Assembly: GCA_013398175.1 (NCBI GenBank)
Contig: VZRZ01002089.1
Span: 612,358 to 676,357, forward strand
From: Climacteris rufus
Taxonomy: Eukaryota > Chordata > Aves > Passeriformes > Climacteridae
Length of the DNA: 64,000 nucleotides
Direction: 5' to 3'
The notes beneath the pieces were generated by a model. The model saw only the letters and a program-made list of their open reading frames with translations. It was not told the DNA's origin and made no database searches. Made by a program: the position numbers and the translations under genes. Below are positions 11,231 through 23,200 of the stretch, one piece after another; the stretch's first letter is position 1, and each line of letters starts with the position of its first letter.

Positions 11231-14200
11231 GTGAGAGGCGGCTCTCCCGCCCTGCCGCGGCCCCCTCGCACATCCCCTCCCCTTCCCCGAGCCGGCTGCT
11301 CCTCCTCCTTCGGCCGCTCGCTGTTCCCAGTGCCGGGCGTCCCGCTCGGTCTCCTCACCGGTGCCCCTGAGGCTGCCCCGTCCGCGAGTGCCGAGCAGAG
11401 CTGCTTTGCCCTCCTGCCTGGGCCAGCCGCGCTGCTTGTTTGTGTTTTCGCGTGTTCCGGGTGTGAGCGCTGATGTTGTTGCTCAAGCTCCTCTTAAGGA
11501 AAAGAGCGACTTGTGTGTGGTGAATATAACGTTGATGTTTAGTGTTCAGGTGAAAAGTGCGTTGATGCTTTGCCAGTCTAGAAGGTCTAACATCAGCACC
11601 TACTCGCTGACACTCTTATTATAGGAGTCATAAGTCTTTTTATCGCTGTATATTTCAGGCCATTCTAATTTTCTGCTGGGTTTATGTGCGCAAGTATCAG
11701 AGTCGGCGGGAAAGTGAAGTGATTTCTACCATAACAGCGATTTTCGCATTGGCCGTCGCTCTTATCACGTCAGCGCTCCTGCCAGTGGACATATTTTTGG
11801 TTTCATATATGAAAAACCAAAATGGTACATTTAAGGTATGGACTTTAAAAAATGTTAATTGCCTCTTCAAAATAAGCTCTTGAGATGTCGAAGTGTTTGA
11901 AACCAGTGCTAGCACCCCTTTTAGTAACTCGAGTTTTCTCAAAGCTGAGTGCTAGTACTGTGTATAAAACACTAACCTCTGGTGTTTGAACTGGATTTCA
12001 GTTTTCACTTCTGTTATTTCTTAGATAGTCTACTCATTTCGAAATGCTTGTTCCTTCTGTTGTGCATAAAAGAGTCCTGGAGATATAAACAACTGGCTTA
12101 AGTGTTGCTATTTAGTCTATCATAATGGGTCATTGTAGACTTAAATTCATTGCACCTTTTTTCAAAAATAAACTGTGTTGCCCATGTGTAATTTAGGATT
12201 GTTTTAATTGTCTTTTTTGTCAGCAAAAAATTTGGTACTGAAAGATTTAAACTTACAAAGATTTACTGTGTTACTCTATCACGTAGAGCCTGAATTAATA
12301 AGCACACTTTTGAAAGAGGGAAAGCTGCAGAAACCCTTGGGGGAGGGGACTACAGTAGTATCTCCTCTTGGCTGATAAAGCCTTAACTGAAGTACTGTAT
12401 TTGTAAACTGTAGGGGGTTCCTGTGCAAAATGAGTTTTTAATGAGGTGAATACTTGTCAGCTGCTATAAGCATTATTGTAAGAGATCTTCCCAATGCTTC
12501 AAATATTTTTTGCATTTTGTAAGGAGCGTTCTTGAAGGTGGTGACCTGGTGTCTCTGTGAGAACACTGAATAACAAGAGGTCAAACTGGACATACTGCTG
12601 ACTTGAATAACAGCTTAGTTTGGTTTGGAGCCTGCCTGGATCTTTCAGGATCTCTTATGATCCTGGAGCAAATGATAGTGTTGGAAAAAGGTCAATGCCT
12701 CTACGCTGTACTCAGACTGTATTTCCTTCTAGCCCTACTTAAAAAGGAAGACATAAGTCTTGCCAGATCTGTGTAATGCTTCAAAACTAGCTTGCAGCTA
12801 ATACAGTGCTTTTTGGCTGGTGCTTCTATACATGCAAGTCATGAGAAGCCTTTAGAATTGAGCTGTGATGTGATTATTGTTGTCTTTATTGCTCAGGGGT
12901 AATATAGAATAAATTAAGCCATTATTCAGTGTTATTCTGCAAAGTTTGTTTTCAGACCTTGTGTGTTCAGAATTAAAAAGGATATAGAAGATGGAAGAGA
13001 CCTTTCATATGTCAGGATTGTAGCAATTCAATAAAAATAATATTAAGAAATATATTGAGCCTGCTTATCTAGAGAAATAACCATGATGCAACTAGATCCA
13101 GCTGAAAAATGCACATCTAGTGGGGACAAAGCAGAATTTCCTGTTGCAAAGGGCACATGTTTTGCTAATGTAGTCTTTCCCTGATTTGAAACAAACCTGT
13201 GAGAGCAGGAGATCAGAGGTGCTCATGCAGTCAGTACAATTTCTTAATTTATGAAATACTATTACTAGAAGGAAAATTACTGTAAAACTGTTTTTCGTGG
13301 GCTAGAATTCCATGTTAATGGCCACATGCTGTGATAAGATGAACTGGGTAGATTCTAATTGTACTGAGAGCAAGCTTTCATTCTTGTGGTAAAGCCTTTT
13401 TTTGTAAAGTACCTTTCTGTCTATGCATCTGAGGCTTTTTTGTCCTGCTTAGTTTGTAATGTTTGTAGATACTTCTTGTGGCTTGTTGAAATGAAATTGC
13501 TCCATACTGCCTTGCAGAAGAACTTTTCTGTCTTTTAAGTCCCAGCTGAATTAACTTTCTGGCTTTGCAGCAGTAATTTGTGATCTGTTAATATTAATGC
13601 ATTTGATCTGAACACAGGTGTTGAAATTATGGTATAGAAATATAATGTGGCCTTCAAAGTTGAGTGAACCTGAAAACCTGTATGTAAACACAGCTTTATC
13701 GATTTGGTAATTTCAGTTTAGAAGTAATTTTGAGGTAGGAGCCTGACAACATCTTAAAATGAGGCACAGGGCTGGGCATGGGACTTTGTGATCTTGGGTC
13801 CCTTCCAACTCAGCATAATCTGTGGTTCTTTGGTCTTCATGAATTGTTAAAGCTTTTAAAACTGTCCTGCATAACGTGTTTCTTTCCTGCTACTACTGCA
13901 TCCCAAGTAGGATAGGCTGGATTGTGTTCAGAATATTTCCAGGAGACTACTGGCCCTTTTCTCAAACTTGGCCATTCTTTTAAACCCAATGCTTGTAAGA
14001 CCCCCTAACTGATGCTGGGGTCTCAAGGACTATGACTCTGGCAAGAAACCTTTGTTGCTTTGGGTGGTCAAAGTGAGTTAAATCTTTAAACTTCTCGGTG
14101 AATTGTTGAGGCAGATCTAGGTAGCAGATGTGGGTAATATTTGCTGTTGATAAATTAGTAGTTCATCAAAAAACCTTCCAACTGGATGATTTCGGAGCTG

Positions 14201-17200
14201 ATCCCAGAAGAGTAGTAGCAGTCATCCAGATTCCAGGTAAACAACTTTTCTTCTGTATGTACTCTTCCTCTACCTCCCAACTGTACTTCCTGGTTCAGTG
14301 TTAAAAGTGATGAGAAACAAGGGTGCTCAACTTGAAAGAGGTGCTGTATGTGGACTTTCAGTTCATTTTTAATGTATCTGACCCTACAGTCAACTTGTAG
14401 ATGTTCTTGAGGTTTTTCTGTGAATAAGCTTGTAGCAAATTTAGGGAGAATCATGTTATACTGACAGCAGAGGTTAAATTGAAGGCTTTGATGGTTTGAA
14501 GTTCTCGTTGAAGGTAGTTCAAGTGAAGGTAGTGTGTGTCCTGGCTACAAGGATTGGCTGAACTATAATACCTAAGCAGTGTATCTTTCTCTGAAGGCTG
14601 TGAAAATTATGCTGTTCTCTGGAAGAATTCACTTTAAAGTGTTGTGTAACCCTTTTCCATCACGTATTCTGAGGTGCCTTCCTTGACAAGAGCTATAGGC
14701 TGTCTTGGTCAGCCTTTGTTATCTTGAGGTTTTGTTCATTTCAACAGAACTGTTAAGAAACTCTTTATACCTCCTTCAATTACTGCAGGTTATTTCTTGT
14801 AAACAAGTGGCTTGTAGCAGTTGGTACATAATAGTGTCTCTCACTGTATTTTGTGACTTATCAAATATTTTCCCAAAGTTTTTATGGTGAGTGAATTGAG
14901 CAGGTTTGGTATTAGCAAGTTTTGTACAGTAGTTATGTAGTAGAGTTCACTGCAACACCTGTTTTGGAGGCTGGGATTGCTTTGGTTCCTAGGACTGATA
15001 AGCAGGAAAGGAGCCCTTTGGTTTTAATACTGAGAAAAACTTAAATATTACCTTGTAAGTGAAGTCCTGATAATGTTCACCAGCACCACCTTTAGCTCAA
15101 GAATTCCGGCTGGTAGCATTGTCAGTGCTTTAGTTTGTTTCAATGGACTTCAAATACATCCAGTTACATCTGATCCATTCAGTCTGAAAGCTTGTTTGGC
15201 TTACAACAAGGACATAGGAACAGAAAACCTCACCAAAGCTTAAAGATGTCATAGTGCTGCTGGAACCCAAGGCCTTTGGGTCTGACCTATGAGTCTCATA
15301 AATATTAAAAACATAGCTGCTCCTGTCTTGCAGCAGGAAGATTGCTTGAAGCAAGGGTGCTCACATCATTGAACTGTCTTATTTTTCTGCTGTTGCTTTA
15401 GCAGAAGGCAGAGAAGGTGATGAAACCTTTTGAAATGTATGGATTCTTGCTACTATATGAATCTACAAGCCAGTGGCATTTCTTTCAGTCTGGTTAAGAT
15501 TGAAAGTGTCACAACCCTTGTGTGCCTGCATGGGCCGTTAAAAGCCAATTCTCATCTTAATGTTTCAAGGAGTAACATCTGCTTAATGGGAGACACGTTT
15601 TGCAGAGCATTCTATTAAGGTTTTTTGCATTTTATGAGGCTGAGGGGGGAACAACTGATTATGCACATGCCCAGAATATGAAACATCTAGAAATGTCACA
15701 GTTTTTTATTTTTAGAAAGGTGTTAGCTGAGAAATCATTATTAACTGAGACTGTGCTTCCTGTCCTGAGAATTACTGCTTATGAAGTAATGATACTTGGC
15801 CAAAACATTGATGGTAGGCAGGTGGGGCTGAGATATGCGTGTTTTTGGATGTTACTTTCTATCTGTCAGTCAAAATCCTGGCACTGTCCCATTTCACAGG
15901 TAACAGGCTGGAAGATCTGAGATTTGGATATGAAATTTCTTGGTGTCTAACTGTGCTATGACTCGCTCTGCAGTCTTTCATGCTGTATTTGCCTTTTGTT
16001 GGCTAAGCTTTGGGAGAGGCTATTCAGAGGAACGAGTGCTTCATCTGCATTTGATGAAATATCACAAATACTGAAATATGTAATCTTACATAGCTTTAAG
16101 CTTTATTAAGGTACCTTTGCAGAGAGCTAACTTCACTGGGTACTTGTAAGACTCTTTCAGAGTCCAGCAGTGAGAGTAGAAAGGTCACATTTAATGCAGC
16201 AAAAGAATGCACTTCATGGCTACTCCCTCACCACAATGTGTGGAAAGTCGAATTAGCTTGCAGGGGTTTCATTTGGGGCAGTTATCTGTACAGTTTGGAT
16301 AGTACTGTTCTGTTGAAATATGTTAACTTGAGTCACTAACTGGACACAGTTGTTGGGAGAAGTCAGACCTGCTCAATGATTACTGGGGGAGCAAGTGTTC
16401 TTCATAATGAATTTTCATGAATATATTTTTAAAATGAATCTTCTGAGGGAGCTTTGCTTTTGTTTTACCATTTAGGTGAGCACAGTGCCTTAAACTGCTT
16501 TTTTGTATGTTTATGTACATAGCAACATTTTACCAGTATATATACTTTCTACACTGGTTTTTAACGTGACTTACATTAAGAAATAATGAAGTGTAGTAGT
16601 TTAATGTAGGTCATCATATTCATTGCAGATATCCCTGCAATTGGTGGCTTCCCTTAACTATCAATGCAATGCATTGTTACAGGTACTTTAAAGGTGATAC
16701 ATGCTTGCTCTAAACTGCATGGAACAGAATGAAGTACAGCAGAACAGTGCAGAGTGCCTGAATTCTGCAGGTGTTAAGAGGATTTGTGGTCACATTTTGA
16801 CACCTTAAACTGTTTGTTGAAGGCAGCATGAATTTTCACCTTCCTAATCTATTGTGCTTTTAAGCTATTTGCTGTATATACTGTAAGCTTGGGTTGTAAT
16901 GGATGGAAAAGAGAGACTACATCTAGGGGCTGTCCAAATGAGTTCTCAGCTGAGTCCTGGATGTGCTAGTTGAGTAAATCCATATACCTAGAGGCTTGAT
17001 ATGTCACCAGGGATGCTGAGACTGTCAGAGCTCTGACTAGGCAGCAGTGCTTCTTGCTTTTGACAAGACAGTGCTGCTGTAAGTAGCCTTTGAAACAGCT
17101 CAGATGAACTGGTTTCTGCCTTTGAGTTACTGATGGTGTGTGCATATGGATAATTTGTCAGTTAGAATAAGGTGTTTTAGCCTGTATAAATGTAGGGCTT

Positions 17201-20200
17201 TGGCAGCAGACTGAAAGCTGACATAATTACATATTCATAGTATGATATACAGTTAAATTGGCTTACATTACAGATTCTACTTGTGCAGAGTTGTGCCAAG
17301 TTTGTGTGTTGAGGTAGATGTAAATAATGGTGAAATACACATATATTCGTGTTTTGACTTTATTTAATGTAATATAGCAGCTCATTATTTTAATATGGTG
17401 TAATGTATGTTTCCTAGTATACTACTCTGGTCCTGTATGCAGCTTAATTTGAGAAACAAAATGGAAAGCAATTACAATGTCCTAAAGTTCTACATCTGTA
17501 TCATGTTAAAAGTGCTTTTTTGTAGCTGAAGGAGAAGCAGTTCTTGGACATCTAGGCCCTGATGCATTTTCATTACTAGCTTCCTCTTCCTGTACTATGC
17601 CTCATAAACTTTCGGCCTTAGTGTTGCTTTTCTTGCTCGTTCTTGGTTGGTGTGCATTTTAAATGTCTTCATTGCTCATAGGAGACCTTTTCCCAATAGT
17701 GACTTGGAAGCAAATAATGCAAATATTCAGCTTCCTTGAACCAGTAGCTGTTCTCTTGGAGGAGCCACAGAGAATGGGCTCAAAAACCTGACTACAGCCA
17801 TCTGCTGACTGCAGTTTTCAACAGAGTTAGAGTTGTATTTTCACTTTCATTGCTTCCATGCTCTGAACCATTCCCCAGGTCTGAGCAGTGCAGTTACTTT
17901 TGTGCTTGTCCAGAGAAGGGATATCAGTGCTCTTGGATTTGGAGTTGTAAAATTAACTATTTCTAAGTTGAATATTCATGTAATTCAAGTCTTGGTCAAA
18001 CAAAAATAAAGTCTTGTACTTTTGAAAAAGGAGATGATAGCTTAAACTGAGACAGTAATTAATAAAAATAATGAGTTATATATATAACTGAGCATAATAA
18101 AAAGTTATTTCTTCTTACATCTAAGCGTTGTTGCATCTGTATATGTACATTTTAATGAAAACTATTTTGTGATGCAAGTACTGTGTACATTGCATAATTT
18201 GTCCAGCTCTGTGGCCCACGGCACAAGAATGCTGTTAAAAAACAGGGGCACAAAAGTGGTCAGAGGTCTGGAGCACCTCTCCTGTGAATACAATCTGAAA
18301 GAGTTGGGGTTCAGCCTGAAGAAGAGATGGTGTTGCAGGCTTTCAGTACAGAGAGAGCTTGTAAGAAAGATGGAGAAACAAACTTGACCAGGGCTGTAGA
18401 GGCAGAAGAAAATGTAACAGCTTTAAACTGAAAGAGTTTAGATTTAGACCTAAAGAAGAAATCTGTGGTGAGGATGATGGTTCTCTTGAACAGGTTGCCC
18501 AGAGGAGTTGTGGGTGCCCCATCCCTGGAAGTGTTCCAAGGTCAGGTTGAATGGGACTTTGAGCAACCAGACCTAGTGAAAGGTGTTCCTGCCTGTGGAA
18601 GGAGGAGGGTGGACTTAGGTGGTCTTTGAAGGTCCCTTTCAACCCAAACCATTTCATGACTTTAAGAGACTGTTGTAAAGATACTGTGGGAATTAGCAGA
18701 ACATATGTGGGAGCTGCCAAAACTACTCAATGTTCTTTTGGGTCTAAAATCTTCCTTTTGAGAAGCTGTCCTATGTTTATTTCTGTTTGCCCAGCGATTT
18801 TTCACTGTTGCTAGCACTCTAGTGTGTAATTCTATACAAGTAGCTTTTTTATCTCTATTTGTGTCCTTTAATGAATGATTCTCATGTAGTATTCTTTTAC
18901 TTCATTTGATGATAAATTCTTCTATCCTTCATTGCTAGGTCTGGGCTGATGCTAATGTTTCAAGGCAAATTGAAGACACTGTACTTTATGGGTATTACAG
19001 TAAGTATTTTAACTTTTTTTTCAATTAATGGGACCTTTAAATGAAGGCATGCAGTGTAGAGGTCATACTGGATTATCCCTTTTTGCTTAAACATTAGTCT
19101 TACGCTTGTTGCCCTTCAGGGAATATTTTATCTTCAAGAGCCCCCTAAAAATGCAAATATACTGAAGATATTTCATGCAAAGGCTAATGGTTTCTGTTAT
19201 ATGGTTAACATGTTTCCTGTGTGTTTATTTAGTGGTCCCTTAAGGGAAACATAAGGTTTTGCTGTAACTTTTATGTCACTTGAATGCAACAGTGTGAAAT
19301 TTGCCTACCATGTATAAAGTTCACACAACCATGAATGTAACACTTTTAAGTGTTCAGATTCAGCAGCTGCCCTATTCCAAGTAACAGTTACTGTGAAGGA
19401 GCATAAAGGAGTTGATTCAAGAGCAGTAATCCTAAATAAAACTGAAATTTAAAAATTACTGAAATAAAATAACTGTTCACCAAACCTATGCATAGTCCTA
19501 GATCAGTTTTTAAGTGTCTTTATGAAACTTAGGAGAAGTTTTAGTACTAATGGGTAGCTATTGAAGAGTGCTTAGCACATACTGAGTAAAACACTTGCCT
19601 CAGTTGATGATGCAAACTCTGAGGTAGTTGCCTGCTTTTGATCATATTTCCTAAGACTTTAAAGTTTTCTCTGTTTTCAAAAAGGAACTTTTTAACATAG
19701 ATTCTTCACTGTATAGTGGAATTGCTTTGTTTTTGCTTTCTACTCTTTTTAATTTGGCAAGATCTTGTTTAACAGTCCGAGTATTTCATGACTCATAAGG
19801 TGGAACAGTCTTCAAGCTCTTCTGTGGACCATTTGCCATAGATGTGTGAGGCTGATTGATTGATCAATTTCTGTAAGGTGTTTTGGGTTAGCTGAGTGGT
19901 TTTTGTAAATCTTGAACTAAGTTTTGGAATAGATTTAATCTTAAACTTGGAAAACGGCTTTTTGTTTTTGGTCTGTCTGGACAGGTCTACTTGAAATATT
20001 GTAGGACAAATGTCTTATTTCATAGCAAATCCTCCAGATGGTGGTAGAGATTTAGAGATGGTTTTAAAAATAATTTTCTCTTGTCATTTTAATTTGAGGA
20101 GTAGATGCACATTTTTATAACTAGTTCGATAACTGGAGCTACATTGAAGTGAACAATAATAGCTTATTTTTCAAAAATCTCCATCAGTCATATATAAAAA

Positions 20201-23200
20201 CACAACTTAATTCCTCTCCCACATCATCTGGTCCCCTGTTGCTGTTGCACAGCATAGTGACATAACAGCTGAGAAGGAGTTACACAACTCTTGCATTATA
20301 ATACTATTCCGTTTTTTTAATGCTCATATCTTTTTATGAAAGTATTTGATCTTGGCCTTTTCTCTTTTTTCAAACAAACAGGATTTACAGAACTGAAGTA
20401 TTCTTTTGTACATAAGAATATGAATACCAGTATTTTCTTGTATCTCCTGAAAATAGAGAGATAACTGTATAGATTGTATTTGGCTCCTGTAGTTGTATTG
20501 GCAAATTACAGTATTAATAATTGGTGCACTTAAGTCGTTGTCCTTCAATCCAAGTCACTTCTAATTGTGACAAGAATTTGGAGACTGTGGTTTAACTGAT
20601 GTTTTAGGATATTAATGGTTACTTTACTACTTGTATTGCTTTTTACTGATAAAGCTGTAACTAAATATAGAAAAGCTTTTTGTTTTTTCTAGAGTTGTTT
20701 GCCCCCATGAAAAATGTTCTCTTATACCTGCCTGGTTTCTTGGCTAAACTGATACAAAAGTAGAATGAGTTTGTGTTGGTAGAATGGTAAATGAAGTACC
20801 TTTAAGAGTGAAGCTTGAAATAGCTGTATTTTGAAATGTAATTTCAGTAGCATAAGAGCTTTTCCTAGGAAACAGTCTAATAATTGCTTTAAAGCCATAG
20901 TGACTGTGTGCTGCTACTTCTAAACCCAAATGTAATAGAACGTGCCTCACAGTATTTTAGTGATTGAACAGTGATCAGTGGTTGGCAAATGCTCTAGAAA
21001 AGCATGTTAGTTAGTTTGTTTGGAAGTAAATCTTCAGAAAGGGTTATAATTGGAAAATGTCCAACACAGTTTGCTTTGTATCTCCAAGAATGAGGTTGAA
21101 ATGGTTGAGAGTAACCTTGAGGTGTGTTCTGTGGCTCTTCCTCCCATGAGTGAATACTGTCTGTTGAAGTCATCTTGATGTTCAGTGTCCTTTGATGAAA
21201 TGTTCTGAATGGTGAAAAGATATTATTGGTAGATCCAGTCTTCTTGTGGGATAGACCAAGATCTTGACCTGCATGTGTTAAGTTACTCCCAACTGTAGTG
21301 TGGCAAGGGCTGGCTGCTGAATTGTATGGTATCTCTTCACAAGTGCTTTAAAGTCTATGCTAAACTTCAGATTTTCCATTTCTTTTTTCTGAAGTGAGCA
21401 ATACTTGTTGTATGGTGATTCCTGTGTTAAAGTTCCTGAGTAAGAATTTATCCGAAAGGGTAAGCGGTATTACTTGGATGATTTTTACATAGAGTTTTGT
21501 CTGCTTCCTGCAAATGTTTGGTGAGTTGTTGGCACCGAGTCATTGACATAAGAATTTGGCTTCTAGGAATTAGGTGCAAATAAAATGTGACTTCATGTTT
21601 TCATGGTCTGGTTCTAGGAGAAGCCATTCTAAGTACTGTGGGAAATCCGTAGCTGTGGAGTTACATCTATAGAAACACTCTTCTAATTAGTGTAATTTTT
21701 CTGGAAGGAATGTGCCTGAACACAAATTGAAATTTTGTTAGTGTTGAAACTTACTGCAGTGAGCTGCTTCAAACAAGTGTCTGACTTGAATTTCACTAGT
21801 GTTTTGTATTCCTTAACTTACACTTGGGAATACAACATATATCTTCCAGTCTTGAAGAAAACTTACTTAAAGACATTTTTTGAGTTGTAGGAGTCATGTA
21901 CTTGGGAAGAAAGACTGATCATAATTTTCTTGAAATGTGATGCACTAGTGTATGATACCATCTGGAAAAGCAAGTTCTGTGTGATGTAAGAGACTTCTGA
22001 TCATATAATATTCTTGAGCCTCCTATAGTCTCAAAGGGATTTGAGGGACTGTTGATCTTGGATACTCAGCTTGAAACCTTTCCAGTTCTTCTAGCAGAAA
22101 AAAGGAAACAAAATATTGCGTCAAAGTATAATAAAGGGACCATCACTATTATTACTTAAAGCCTGCTATGAAGTCTTTCTCCTACTTAAGGTGTCTTTGT
22201 ACCTATATGGTGCAAATCAGCAGAAGGAGTAACTTGAGGTAAGAATTGTCTCTAAGGAACATCTTTATGACAAAGGAGTTCTTGCTGAAGATGACTTTGA
22301 CTAGGACAGGAGACATTGTACTGATCTTATAGTGAAGCCTTCTTCCAATGGTAGTGCTTCAAGCTTCTAATACAACCCAGAAAAATGTTTTGAAACAAAA
22401 GTTGAACCTCTGAACTAGGACAAAGAGCAGTCCCTGAAAGGTGAGACAATGTGTTATGTCATAGGGGAGTTAAGGGGAAGGCAATATCCTTGTCACTTGG
22501 TTGCCTTGTTTGCTGCTGCAAGACCTTTGCTTTTGAAGGTTAGCTTCTTGGGGAATTCAAAGCCCTTTTACTGGGTAGGACAACAGGCAATTGGAGACTT
22601 GCCCTCAGGCAGCTAAGTTGTATGGGCTGATGAAAGGTGCTGCATTTCCTTTTTCAAAACTTCTGAAAAATAAAATTCAACAACCAGATGATCCGTTTTC
22701 TGTCTTGTTGATAAGCATTTGGCCAAATCTGTTAAAGTTACGTAGAACCATAGAATATGCTGAGGTGGAAAGGAATTATCAGGATCATGGAGTCCAACTC
22801 CTGTCCCTGTACAGGACACAAAGAATCACGCTGTGTACCTGAGGGCATTGTCTAAATGCTTCTTGAACTCTGTCAGGCTTGGTGCTGTGACCACTTCCCT
22901 AAAGGAGCCTGTTCAGTGCCCAACCCCCCTCTGTGTGAAAAACCTTTTCCTAATATTCAACCTAAACCTTCCCTGACACAACTGCAGGTCATTCCCTCAG
23001 GTCCTGCCACTCTCAGCACAGAGAAGAGATCAGTGTCTGTCCCTCCTCTTCCCCTCATGAGGAAGTTGTAACTGCAGTGAGGTTTCCCCTCAGTCTCCTC
23101 CAGGCTGAACAGACCAAGTGACCTCAGCCACTCCTCATAAGGCTTCTGTAGTGTAATGGCAAGAACAGTGTTTTGCTTCAGCTGTGTGAGTTATAAATTT

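Larger units (their letters stand above)
10370..11470 (+). promoter_or_regulatory. LMBRD1: CpG-island promoter of LMBRD1
   Basis: About 1.1 kb of markedly GC- and CpG-rich sequence in otherwise AT-rich DNA, covering the region upstream of the start codon, exon 1 and most of intron 1. No TATA box is placed appropriately, so a dispersed housekeeping-type start is expected, probably within about 100 bp of the ATG. Individual motifs are listed separately. Whether it also fires on the minus strand cannot be told from the sequence. Confidence 0.88.
11836..18938 (+). other. LMBRD1: LMBRD1 intron 2 (7.1 kb)
   Basis: A GT-AG intron. Apart from CR1 pieces at 13745-13835 and 18200-18662, nothing is recognised. 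The 99-codon minus-strand frame at 14155-14454 has no identifiable domain. Confidence 0.85.

Noticed and set aside
10443..11358. Minus-strand open frames in the CpG island (up to 142 codons)
   Set aside because: Low-complexity Arg/Gly/Pro frames expected in GC-rich DNA where stops are rare. There is no known product, and they overlap exon 1.
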